DNA of 64,000 nt, from the NCBI GenBank assembly GCA_031841125.1, contig CM063112.1:60937722-61001721 (forward strand). The letters are read 5' to 3'. The notes beneath the pieces are model-generated. The model worked only from the letters and a program-made list of their open reading frames with translations. It was not told the origin of the DNA and did not search any database. The translations under genes and the position numbers were made by a program. Shown here in pieces: positions 37,101 through 49,100 of the stretch. Within the stretch, counting starts at the first letter, position 1. Each line of letters opens with the position of its first letter. Origin of the DNA: Acanthococcus lagerstroemiae (taxonomy: Eukaryota; Arthropoda; Insecta; Hemiptera; Eriococcidae).

Positions 37101-40100
37101 TCCCGACACACCGACGGCCTAAAAGAACAAAGCTCTTTTCGGTTTATTTTTTTTGTCGTAAAATTTGCAGTCTTACTTCAGGTTACCCCTTTCTCTAGAA
37201 AAGTAATCATGCTATAGGCCTGCTGAGTCATAACGTGTGTTGAACAAATCTTGAAAAGTTGGCAAGTTTGGATGAAGCTTAAACGGGTCTTGGTGAGTTT
37301 TAGCCAATCTTAATGGAGTTTTCAAGAGTCCCGAAGTAGTTTGAATAAGCCTTGAAGAGTTGATGAGTCGTGAAAGAAAAGAAGAGGGATAAGATTCAGC
37401 GCTGTTCTCGCATATGGGTTCTGTCTGCGCATTTTTCTGTCATGTTTTTTTAGTTTATGGGACCTGAAATGAGATGGGAACCGGCGATGCTTTCAATATC
37501 AGGAATTTTCGTGCCTCGAAGTTACTTATTACTCGTCTGTGTTCGTATATTTTGTATCTCCGTCGTGTATTTTACGACCCAGAGTAATTAACGTTGTTGA
37601 ATTTTCAACAGCGATCCGGATTCGGTAAATTCGACCAGTTAACGAAGAAAACCGTAATGCATGTGCGTTCTTCGGATCCAGCGAAAGCTCAACAACAGTT
37701 TAGTCAAGTAAGGAATACAGTAAATATAGTCTTGGTATCTGTTCTCTTTTTCTTTTTTTTTGTTCTTATTTCTTCCTTCGTGTTCTTATGCTCATCTTCT
37801 ACAACCGAACGCTAATTGCTTATCGTGTTCGCAGAACGATGCCAGTCAAGATAGTGGAAATCTGTGCAAAGCCTGCAACAAAAACGTCTTCGCCATGGAG
37901 CAAATTAAAGCCGAACGTCACGTTTGGCATAAAAACTGCTTCAGATGTAAAACGTGCAATAAACAATTAACGTAAGTACATTTTCTCGGTCGTTGGCTGT
38001 ACACGATGTTGTGTGTACTTTGTTATAATTGATATGTTGGGCGGTGTACAGTGAAAAAACGTAATCGGACGACTCGTGCTCGAATGGTCGCCATATCTGG
38101 CGATAATTGTCAACGTCGTTTCCCGAAGTGGCACAGCGTCAAAAATTTCCGCGGAATTCCGCCGCAGGAAAAACTGTATAAACGCGCCAGTGTGTGCGCG
38201 CGTGTATTATATGACGACGATGAATGCGAATTATGTATATGTGCGATGACTACAGCTCTCGGTAATTTTGCAGGGTTGACGTGTACAGCAGTCACGAAGG
38301 CGAGCTGTTCTGCAAACCTCATTTTCGTGATCTCTTCAAACCGAAAACGGTGGTTGAAGAAGAAAAACCCTGTAAGTGGTAGAGTTACTTAGTTACCGAT
38401 TATTTGCGGAACTCGATTTGGAAGCTCTTTGGGGCCGAAGATAGTACCGGGGAGATTTCCCCTCTTGCGTGACTTCGTTAGCCCGGGTGTTTCAGAATCG
38501 TAGAGAGTACTTGTACGAGTGTTGGAATGAAGAGAAAAGGTGATCACTGGGGAATTTCATCGGACGAAGTCAAATTAGATATCGCTTACCTGTTACTGAT
38601 ATCCATGGTGCTGATGAAACATGTTCATTATACCTTTCCCTCTTTTGGGGAAGTAGAATAGAAGCAGTATCACTGTTGGGGAGAAGTGGACATTGTACCC
38701 AAATAAGTGCGACGAGCTCGTGTATTTCTCACTTCCTGTGTGGTCTCATTACCCGAGCTGACTCACGCCTCGATAAGGGTTTCTCCTGTCTTCGTTTTTC
38801 TGGTTCATATCGATGCCTGTATCGCAGCTGTTTCCGTTTAAGTTTGTGGTCAGTATCGTTTCTGCAGCAGCAGTTCGCATTTATGTGTGTTTTAAACTAG
38901 CCCGTTAAACGCCTAGGCCTGTCGCGTGACCGTTTTTCAAATGGGGCGAGGCACTTTTCCATTGAAGGGCAAACTTGCAAATGTCACACCCAAAAGCAAA
39001 AAAGCAACATAAAGGCTCTTCCGACGCTACTGGAATGTGAACGCCTAACTTTCTCCTTTCACACGCCTTGTCTTGGGACACAACCAGTTTGTTTTAAGTA
39101 AAGTATTTTGACTTACGTTTAAGCCCCCTCGAGTAGCTGTGGGCTCCATTCATTGGGGCAGTATACAAAATTCACAGTCTTCAAACCCTTCCAGAATTTT
39201 CTGCGTAGAAAAATTATTGCCAAGTATGTTTCGTTCAGCTCCAAACAAATGTATTCGGATTCTAGGTGTTTTTCTGGGGGAAATGCGGAGGGGAATCATC
39301 AGAACTGTAGTAAGTGGTCTGGTAGGAGTAGTTGCTCCCATTTTACCAGATCTCAAACTGTAAAAGTGGTCGAATTTATAAATGTGCACTTTGGCCTAGC
39401 TTGCTTTGTCAGTCTATAAAATAAGTCTTTCTGAAATTTGAGAACAGGGACGTACCGAAGAGTTTCTCATGGGGGGGGGGGGGATAAAATCGTGAACGTC
39501 CCAACTGACTCAACTCAATATTTCCAAGTATCGAAGCAAAAGAAAAACCTTTTGACCTGTTGGATTTTTCCAACTGGCTCAACTCAAAATTCCCAAGTAT
39601 CAAAGCAAAAAAAAACAAAAAAAACGTTTAAAGTTGTTGGATTTTCCCAACTAGCCTGACTGATGAAATGGTAAATTTTCCCTTTTCCCAACTGCTGAGT
39701 GAAAAATTCCTACTGGGGGGGTACGTTTCCCCCCTCCCTATTGGTACGTCCCTGTTTGGGAAGTTTTAATGTAGAAACAATGGTAGGTCGGAATCTGAAG
39801 AAAAAATTCCTCATGTTTTCTATTACTATTTTTAGTCTATTGGTTGACAGATTGACGTTACATTGGGAGGAAACTGGAAGAAATTTCGGGTTTTCTTAAT
39901 TTTTTGGCCTAGACTAACTAGTGGGCAAGGGAGGAAAAATGTGTCTCCTACAGAGACACGTAGTGTAACATTTTATATGCTTTCGTACCCTAATAAAAAA
40001 AAATGCCCATGGAAATTTCTATTAACAACACAGCTGCAGATTGCAGTCGCGCAGCAACAACCCGGCTGAAGGCTGTAATCGCACAAGGTGCAGCAAAGAT

Positions 40101-43100
40101 CAAGATCAATGAGCACATGTGAAAGAAAAATAAATGGACGCTGCCAAGCGAGACAGAACCAAGCAACATTTGTTGACAAAATGAGTTGTTAGTGTCGTTG
40201 GAAAGAGCGTAAAAAGTTGAATTTTTCAAAATTGGGCCCCCGATTCAAAAATGTGTACTCACGTTGAATAAAACTTTTCAGTAAAGGCTATGTCATATAG
40301 TTTCTACCAGGGGCGGCAACCCAGATTTTTCCCATGTGTAGCATAACAAAAAAATTCAAGTTCATTAATAAATTAATAAAAAGTATTAATTTAATGTGGT
40401 TTTTTTTTTTTTTTTAATCTCATGTGTGGCACAATCTTCCCATGTGTAGCATCTGCTACATACGCTACACAGAAGTTGCCCGTCCCTGGTTTCTACTTGG
40501 TTCTTGAACTTCGAATCACGTGTTCTCAATAAACAGATTTTGTCGCTTGGTTTTGTCTCGCTTAACAGCGTCCAAATTTCCATGGAAATGTCAACCACTG
40601 AACTGAATTGTCACCATGAAGAGCTAAATCATACGGGCTGGCTTCATGTCGGGGGGGGGGGGCATGGAAATTCTTATCAATAACACGGCTGCAGACTGCC
40701 GTCGCGCAGGGCGTAACAAATGTCAACCACTGAATTCGTGTTGGGGGAGCGTTACGGTTTTCGCTCAACTCATGGCTGAATAAAAAAATGAAAATGCCAA
40801 CCCCTGAACTGAATCCTCACCATGAAGAGCGAAAGAACTGTGAGCTGAACTGAGCTGGAAATGAGAAGAGGAAAAAAGAAGAACTGCAAGATCGTGAGCA
40901 CATGGCTGGAGTTACGATTTTCGCTCAGGTATACCCATGGCTGGAAGAAAATTATATCCGTCTCTGCCCCCTCCTCCTTCTTTTCCTTCTCCTCCATAAG
41001 AAAAAAACGCCAGGCGGATTGCCTACCTAAAAAATTTAGAAAATAGTCGCGCAAGGCGCAGCAAAGATCAAGATCAATAAACACTTGGCTGGAAGAAAAA
41101 ATGGCAATGTCAACCACTGAAAGCGTGTCGGGGAGCGTTACCGGGGGGGGGGAGCGCTTTACGGTTTTCGAGTGTTATGTTACGGGTTTCGCTCAAGTAT
41201 ACCCAGTAGTAAAAGCATAGAAAATGCTAAAACAGGAGTCCTGTACGCTGCTGATCCCATTTTGTGTTCTGAAATGTGATGAAAGGCTGAAAGCTGGCAG
41301 CTAATGCAGCGCAGGCCAGTTTTCAATGTCCCACAATAGCACAAAATAGACGAGCTAAATAAAATCGGAATTTGGATATGTGCGGTGAGATTGCACACCA
41401 TAGACGCAAATAGTGGGGGGGGGCTTGGGAGGCTTAGCCCCCAAACTTCTAAATATCCCCCCCCCCATACTGAGAAGTTATCAAAGAAAATGATGCGGAG
41501 GGGTAATGTTGCGTTTCTGTTGCACACTCATGTTCATTTTTCAGAGCACAAAATTCAATTTTAGGAGTGAAAGAATACAAAAGGATGATAAGATAGATGG
41601 GTTGCCTACTTATATATGGTGAAAAGCTGCAGTGTCTATGAGCATATTTTTCTATGACTGGTAACTCGAATGGCAGACGTGGTAAGTGGCAGGAGGATGG
41701 AGGAGGAATCCCCCTGGATTTTTGGGACCAAAATCTCCATCGTCGGATCTTTTTTAATTTTTTTTCTCTCTCTACATAGCCTTATTATTATTTTTTGTCT
41801 GTTTGGAACTTCAAGCGTAAAATCATGATTTTCGTGATGGGCCGACGAGAAAAATCATGCGAACTTTTTATTTCTTATTTATTTTCGGTCCGGATTTTCT
41901 CTTTACGGTATTTCCAAATAGGAAATCTCTTGTTATGTTGTTAATAATGGGGGGAGGGGGGTTCGTGATACAGCATCGTTGTCTGTAATATGAAATTGTG
42001 GGCTTCAGTTGGCACTTTTCTGGGGAAAGTTGAGTGAGACCTTTTTCTAGAATAGGAAGCAAAGATTTTTTTGTATGGAACTAAAATCGAAAGTATTAGG
42101 ATGATGTATTCTTAGAAGATATAGGGTCAAGTCGCCGAGTGCTATACATCTTCCCAGTTGGTAGCAATGAATACGAATGCAACCAACCACATTCGGAAAT
42201 AAAACAGTCGCACGTTATAGTGGGGTTTTGATCATAGGTGGCGGATCTTGTGGGAAGCATTTGGCCCCTTTGGCCTTTGGAAATGCAAAAGAGAAATACC
42301 CTTTTAGTGTATATTTTGAAAACCATATAACTTCTGGAGTTTTTTACCTAACGAGGTCATAGACAGTTCTCTTCAGATCGTGAATTTAAAAAGGCAGGGG
42401 AAAGGGGATCACTGGATGAAGACTATCAAGTTTGGCCCCCTGTCTCATTATGAAAGAGTTTTACATCATTTTATAAAACGTCCTCCTAAAATAGCGTGCT
42501 GATCCAGAGCCAGTATGGGAGGAGGTATGGAGATGATACCGGTTTCCCTTCCCAGTTGTGGAATTATACTTAGAATTCTGGAAATTTTAATGTCTGGTCG
42601 AGAATTTGGAACTTTCGATAGACGCTAAAATTTAAAAAAAAAAAAAAAAAAAAAACATGCTGGAGCTGTGGAAGGTTGCGGACCAAAAGTTCCAAAATAA
42701 ATGTTCCAACCCGAAAGTACCAAAAATTTAGTGCCAAAGTAGAAATGTTCCAAATACATATTATGCCAATACTAAAATTGCCAGAAGGCTAAAGTTCCAA
42801 AAGGTCCTTCCAAAAAATGTTACAAAAGCTTCGGTCAGTTTTCTGCCAGCGAGGAGCTCGCGACTTCCGAATTTGCTGCCCTAATGCTAATTCTCGCTGC
42901 GTGCTTTCGGTGTCTCCTTGCTCTTTCTGGATCTCCGTTAGAAAGGTGTACAGGCTGAGATGGTAGCGGCTGAGGAGGTTTTGAAATCTATTATGCCAGC
43001 CTTCTGACGCATTATCAGTTCGACTTGACTGATTAAGCACTGCGTTGTATTGATTCCAGAGAGGAGGGGGGTCACGAGGAGGTACTCCTTGCCGTCTTCC

Positions 43101-46100
43101 GTGGGCACGTTTGCCGCGAACATAAGTAACCTGGACATTCTAAAAATAAATTGTCTTTATCATCTTGCAATACACGGACAAAATATAAGACATAGCGTAA
43201 CTTACATCAAAATATTCAGATATAACTTTGAAGTCCTCAGGAACCTCTTTTTTTTGGGGGGGGGGGGATTAAAGTAGTTGGAATAACAATACTTTGGAAA
43301 TATTCTACGTAGGAAAATTAATACCAATGGAACTTTTTGTAATTGGAACTTTTATTTTGGAACTTTCAGTACCCAGTCGCTGTGGAACTTGTTTTTTTTC
43401 CTATTGTTGACCAAAACTTCCGGGATTTTAATCGAAATTTGGTGTCCCAATGCAGCCCCCACGTGTCTACTACCTCAACGAAGATGTAACTTGCTTCAAA
43501 TATGGTTATGTCGAGCTCACACCAGTAGGCCTATTGTTTGATTTAGTTGTTTCCTTTTCTTTGCACTTGAAAACATTGCATGGGTTTCTTATCAAAAATT
43601 TAAGAATTGCCATGACAGATCTGTCGTCCTAGGATTCAGCCACGCCGGGAGACAGTCAGTCAGTCAGCTGTTCTAACATCTGACCAACCAGGTAGAAAAA
43701 CAGGCAACCTTTTGTTCTGCCGGGAAAATGTATGATGGATCGTCTGTATAAAATGCAAATGCAGAACTGCAGATACATTACTCAAAGATCTAGCCGGACC
43801 GAGGCGTAGTCACAGAGTCAGCCAGTCCATGAAATAGACCAACGTGTAGTCATTCTACCCTGTTAGGCCAGAAAGGTAGATAACGCTGACAAATGGATAG
43901 GCAGGAAAGAAGACAAACAGATGGACGTTTCGTCAGTTCTGTGCTGTTCGTAGAAACAAATATTGCAATATTGGTAGCGATTCTGGGTTACATCGGGTGG
44001 ATGTATCTCCTTCTCATCCCTCCTGACCCGGGCTATCAAGAAAACTGCTCATGAAATATGAGTGGTTTTAGGGGGGGTGGAGGAGTTATTGGATGAAAAT
44101 GCAGGTCTTCCTTCCCTCCAAGGATAAGCTTTTATTGTATTGCAGTACTCATGAGACAACTTTCGGCTTAAAAACACCGGATGTCGATTTGTAGCTTATA
44201 TGGTAGAGAGAGGAAGAAGGAGAGAAACAGAGAGAATCGAGGTTCGTAGAAAAACGTAAATTTGAATTGGTCAACGTTGAACCGACTAAACATAAGCAGA
44301 AACATACTTTAACTTCGAAACGTTTTTTTCTCAAGAGAGCGATTTAATGACTCATATTCGAGCATATGGTACGTTGGTCGGCGTTGACCCGTTTCTGGTG
44401 TTAGTTCTTGGTCTTGAAAAATTCTGACTTGATCCCGTGAAAGAGCACTGAAAATAGAACAATAATCAATATCAAAACGAAAATTGATTTTTTCGAAGCT
44501 AAGGTATGTTTCTTCAGCACAGGTCACATTTTTGAAAGAGGATTGGGATATAAACCTGTACTAGAGTGCGCTGCAAAATCACCTGTGCGGGTGTTAGCGG
44601 GCGGGGGGAGGGGGGAAAGGCTGGGTGATTAAAATCGATATTTCCCATCCTTTAACACGAGGAGCAAAGATCGGTCTAGTTTTATACAGGTTCCATCTGT
44701 TAGTTTTTGTTTCGATAACTGTTTCAGTTCATAGTCAATGTTACAGAACAATGATTTCAATAAAGATTTGCCCTCAAATAACTCTAAATCTTTCAAAATT
44801 CAAAATATCGTATCATCGTTTGTACATTTCTTATGGGAGCAAATTAGTTGATCACCCCAAGTAGGAAGATTCTGAACTCTGTCGCCAGATGTCAGCTACT
44901 CTGAGTTTAAATTCCAATTATAGACGTATTAAGGAATTGTAGCCAAATTGCTCTCCCACCTCTCCGAAGTGTTGTTTCCCACAAAGTGACCATAGGCGCC
45001 AACTTGACACTTTGGGGGGAGCCCCCCAATAAAAACTTTGTAGGGGCGACGCCCCCCCCAATATTTTCAACTCAAAAATGGAAAAAGTACAACAAATTTT
45101 ACCATCAATGTTTAAATTTAACAAAAAAGAAAAAAAAGAGAAAACTAATAAGAATAAAATCGATAATACCGAAATATCAGACGCGTCTCAATAAAATAAT
45201 CAGAGAAAAAACTGCGCTCCGATTGATTCTCCCCCCCCCTCCCACAATATTTCCCATAAGTCAGCGCCTATGAAAGTGACTCGTTAGTTTCTACAGTGAG
45301 AGTTTACTACTCGTAGGTGCAAGTAGGAACGTGTTGAGAGAATTCGCCCCTGAACCCCCCCCCCCCATTCCGTAAAAATGAACTGTAAAGCTATACGAAC
45401 GGAAAAATTGAATATTTAGCATTATTTTGTTGGTGGTCAGTCACCCAGGAGCCCCCTCCCCACTTAAAATTGATTATTTGCACTTAAACTACCCCTCACG
45501 AAAATGGATATTCTAATATTTGTGAGAAATGGGCGACTTGGAAAATATTTTGATATGTCCTCCCAGCAGTCTATGTTAATTAACCTCTATTTACTTTCCG
45601 TACACGTTAAGTGGAGTTGGGACCTTCTGGATCCACGACATGAAAATGAAATTCTCGTTCAAGATTTAAGAGCTTCCGAATCGAGTGTGTTATTTCGCCC
45701 GTTATTTTCTGTTTTGTGGTTCGTTACTCGTACATTTTTTTCTTCTCACTTTTCATTATCGTTTTCGATATAAAAATACTTTCATTCTCATCCTCAAATC
45801 GGCTTCTCGTAGAATAGAGTCACGAAGTGTAAAATTCACATGATTTCGCATTTTGAACGCGTATATAATATGTATAATATTAATTACGCCAAATTAATAG
45901 TAGTCACTGGTTGAAGACTCGTATATACGCGTATCTTCGTGTATTTAATTACTCGTTTACACGAACCACGTGAATATTTTCGTATAATTTATTAAAACCG
46001 CCGTATATGATTGCGTTAATTTAGTGAAATTCAGAAAGCCCGAATTAATTATACGAGAGAATGAGCCCATGGAATTACCTCCAGACGTTGTAAGAGGTAT

Positions 46101-49100
46101 ACTAGTGAAGCGTTGCGCTTGAATGCTATTACATTTTTTTGGCATTTTTGACTCCTCTCTCTGTTTAACAAACGCACGGTACGAATAACCTTTTCTGTGT
46201 GAACTGATGTGCTCTCTTTGGTTGTTTATCGAATTTCCGTTTTCTTGTTTGAATTCTCCGCTTTCAATGTTTTGATAATATTTGCAGTTTGTGTGGGTTT
46301 ACATAACAGAGAGTCTTTTAGTTTGTAATTCTAACCCGATCATCCGCAGTATTTCGGTGTGTCGATGGCAGACATTTGAACTTCCATATAACCATAATAT
46401 CTAGAACCACGAAAGACTTTTTCGGAGAGGGGGTGCAAACCCCTCTCCCGGCAGCAAAGCGTACATTTCGGCAAACTATAACGCAGTTTTTGATAATTTT
46501 GAGGACAAATGCCCCCTCCCCTGGTGGTACTCATGTTCAATACCCGATAGGACTGCGTATGCTATCCAAGTGCAGAAAATGCTCTAACTAATGTGTTTCA
46601 TCCCTTTTGCTCCAGCTTAATTGACGTTGTACATACTTCGCTGTCGAAAATAATGTTCGATTGAGACCACATTCGCTATGCACAATTAATTTCTTAAACA
46701 TGTCGCTCTCTTTTCGCTCCAGCCGCGATACTCGATGCATGTGTCTGCAGAAGTTACATATACTAAAACACTTTTTTTTTCTGTCTCTGACATGAACTAC
46801 CCCCAGCGTTGCACGTACACGTTGACTAATTTTCCTTTCGTACATTCAACAGCGAGCGATAAACCAGACCTCGGTTTGGAGGAGCTCAGCTCTTTAAACG
46901 TGAAATCTCGTTTTCAAGTATTCGAGAAGCCGCAAGTCGAATGCAACGCCGATAAGTCGCCCGTCTGCGTGAAACGATCTCCTAGTATTTTGAGCAAATT
47001 AGCGAAGTAAGAAGAGTTCGTTATTCCTCTCCCTCGTACGCAGTTTCGGCTCCGGTAGTTTGCGTATTAATATTTGAAACGTTTTTGATCAGATTCCAAG
47101 CCAAAGGTATGGACGTTGGCGTGTCCAGTGATATTTTCAATGGTATTGATTACGAAGAGTCGAGTTCCAGCGAGGAGGAGCCCGCTCCGAACGGTAAATT
47201 GGTCTATTTAAAAGCCTACAGTGACATTATTAACACCGTTAACCTCGAAACTAATAATCTCGAAAGGAGTTTTGATTTTGAATAATGGACCCCCTGTCAC
47301 CGCGTTTTGCTGTAAATAGCGCGAATTCCCGAATTAATGTGCAGGGAAGTTTCGACGGAGTATTTGGCAGCAGGTTTCGTTTTCAGTGATAGCGGTAGGA
47401 CGATAAGACCAATGTTTACCAAAAGCTTAAATTATAATCCAAATTTATCTCAAATTTGAAAGGTTCAGATGTAATTTCGCACATCGATAAGCGAAGATAA
47501 GCTGATCTCAAACAAAGTCTGGTTGAATGAGCTGAAGCACTTTGTTTGCTCGTACGATCTTTATGAGGCGTTCATTAAGTCATCTCAATCTCGAGAAAAC
47601 AGACTGTTGTATGGGTACTATTTTCTGTTAATGACCCGCATTTCTTCGATTAAGATGTTAATTCGGACTGTGCAAACAACAACAACAACAACGCCGGAAC
47701 TAAACCTAATTGATAAGCGAACGGTGATGGTCACATGATGGTTACTTAGGGATGTTAACGGAGCGGAGTTTTTCACATCCGGATGCATTCCGGTTGTAGT
47801 TTCTAACATCTGGAGCAGCTCGAACGTTCTCAGGAGCTCTGACCGGAGCTCCGTCGGATATCCGAATTTTTTCCGGAGCTCCGGTAGATATCCGGACTTT
47901 TTCCGGAGCTCCGGCGAGTATCCGCATCGAACTTCATTCTTTGTCTTTATCTTTACATCAATTTCACAGAACACAGAACGCAAATCAAATAATCACAGAG
48001 ACAAAACCGAGATTCGCGTTAATTTTTCAATTTTTTTGGCTTCAGAGTTTTTTTTCGGAATTCCGATTGATAATCCGGATTTTCTCCGGAGCAGTTCTTG
48101 AGCTCCGGATGTGGTTTTTGGCCGAAAAAATCCGGATAAGCTCCGGAGGAGGAGCTCCTTTTAACATCACTAATGGTTACATTATTCGGGTCGATCAGCG
48201 CTAGTATCGCTATTAATGATAACACTGATATCATACGAAAAGGTGAATGTTTTTGACTCTGTGTACAAAAGGGTTCACCTTTTTATAGAAAATTGTAATG
48301 TGTGACCTGCCAGGATGAAAAAAGGTACCTATGCGCAAAAAAAAATCATTTTGTGATAATCACCGTTTTTGACTAATTTTTGGCCGCTCTTTCGCGTGGT
48401 GTTGTCGAAAAATGTCTAAAAAATTTTACCAAACTGCTGTAAGTCTTCAAAGTTGAGTGTCGCATAACGCGAAAACGTTATCAGTTTTGTTTATCCGATT
48501 TCCTGTAAAATTTACTTTTTTGCGCATAGGTCCCTTTCTTCCTGGCAGGTTACATGTATCACTGTGTCCGATTGCAGCACTCTCTGTAGGATGGACAGCC
48601 CGAATAAAGTCTTTGTCTCTTTGACTATATACATATATGAAGTATATATGGACGCTGTTGAGCGTAGGGGAACCAACCAACATTTTTAAACAAAATGAGT
48701 TATTAGTATCGTTGGAAAGAGCGTAAAAAGTAGAATTTTTCAAAATTGGGCCCCGATTTAAAAATGTGTACTCACGTTATAAAAAGCTTATCAGTAAACA
48801 ATATGTCATATGGTTTCTACATGGCTCTTGAATTTCGAATCACGTATTCTCAAAAAACAAATTTTGCTGGTTGGGTCCTTTACGCTTAACAGCGTCCATA
48901 TATAGTCGTATAGAGTGAATAGGATCACCGTTCGCTTATCAGAAAATACCTATTCGACGCCAGCGTTTCTACAACTTGCGCACTCCCAATAGTTCTGAAA
49001 AGAATTCAGCTGTGGCTTATTTGGCTATTTGAAAAATTTTCATACACTTACTGTAAACTGGGGTGACTTTGGATTCGTGAGGGAACTTCGGACATTGCTA

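Larger units (their letters stand above)
32394..37611 (+). other. Intron, repeat-bearing
   Basis: It contains a candidate small first exon (32621-32665), TCTTGAA tracts (33240-33640, 36240-36550, 37010-37390) and a 720-bp tandem duplication split by an insertion (33640-36440). Nothing is recognised in 32670-33230 or 36560-37000 beyond loosely repeated GGTCGGGAAAGTC words near 36700 and 36845. Confidence 0.6.
40005..41215. repeat. Clustered fragments of a repeat shared with 16.8-17.1 kb
   Basis: CCATGGAAATTTCTATTAAC, ACCACTGAACTGAATTGTCA, CTGCAGACTGCCGTCGCG and GTATACCCATGG recur two to four times each in this stretch, in mixed order, along with G runs. It is interrupted by the element at 40136-40573. 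Confidence 0.6.
38372..46852 (+). other. Intron, repeat-bearing
   Basis: It holds a CAGGGACG MITE (39445-39754), a cluster of a shared repeat (40005-41215), a TIR element with a nested insertion (40136-40573), a GCGCAAATAGG MITE (41399-41519), a MULE remnant (42674-43378) and a TIR element (44991-45272). Nothing is recognised in 38380-39430, 41530-42660, 43390-44980 or 45290-46850. A donor-like site at 46103 after an ATG does not fit the phases. Confidence 0.6.

Noticed and set aside
46082..46102. ATG followed by seven codons and a GTAAGA donor
   Set aside because: It leaves phase 0, but the next exon (46853) needs phase 1, so it cannot be a coding first exon for this gene.
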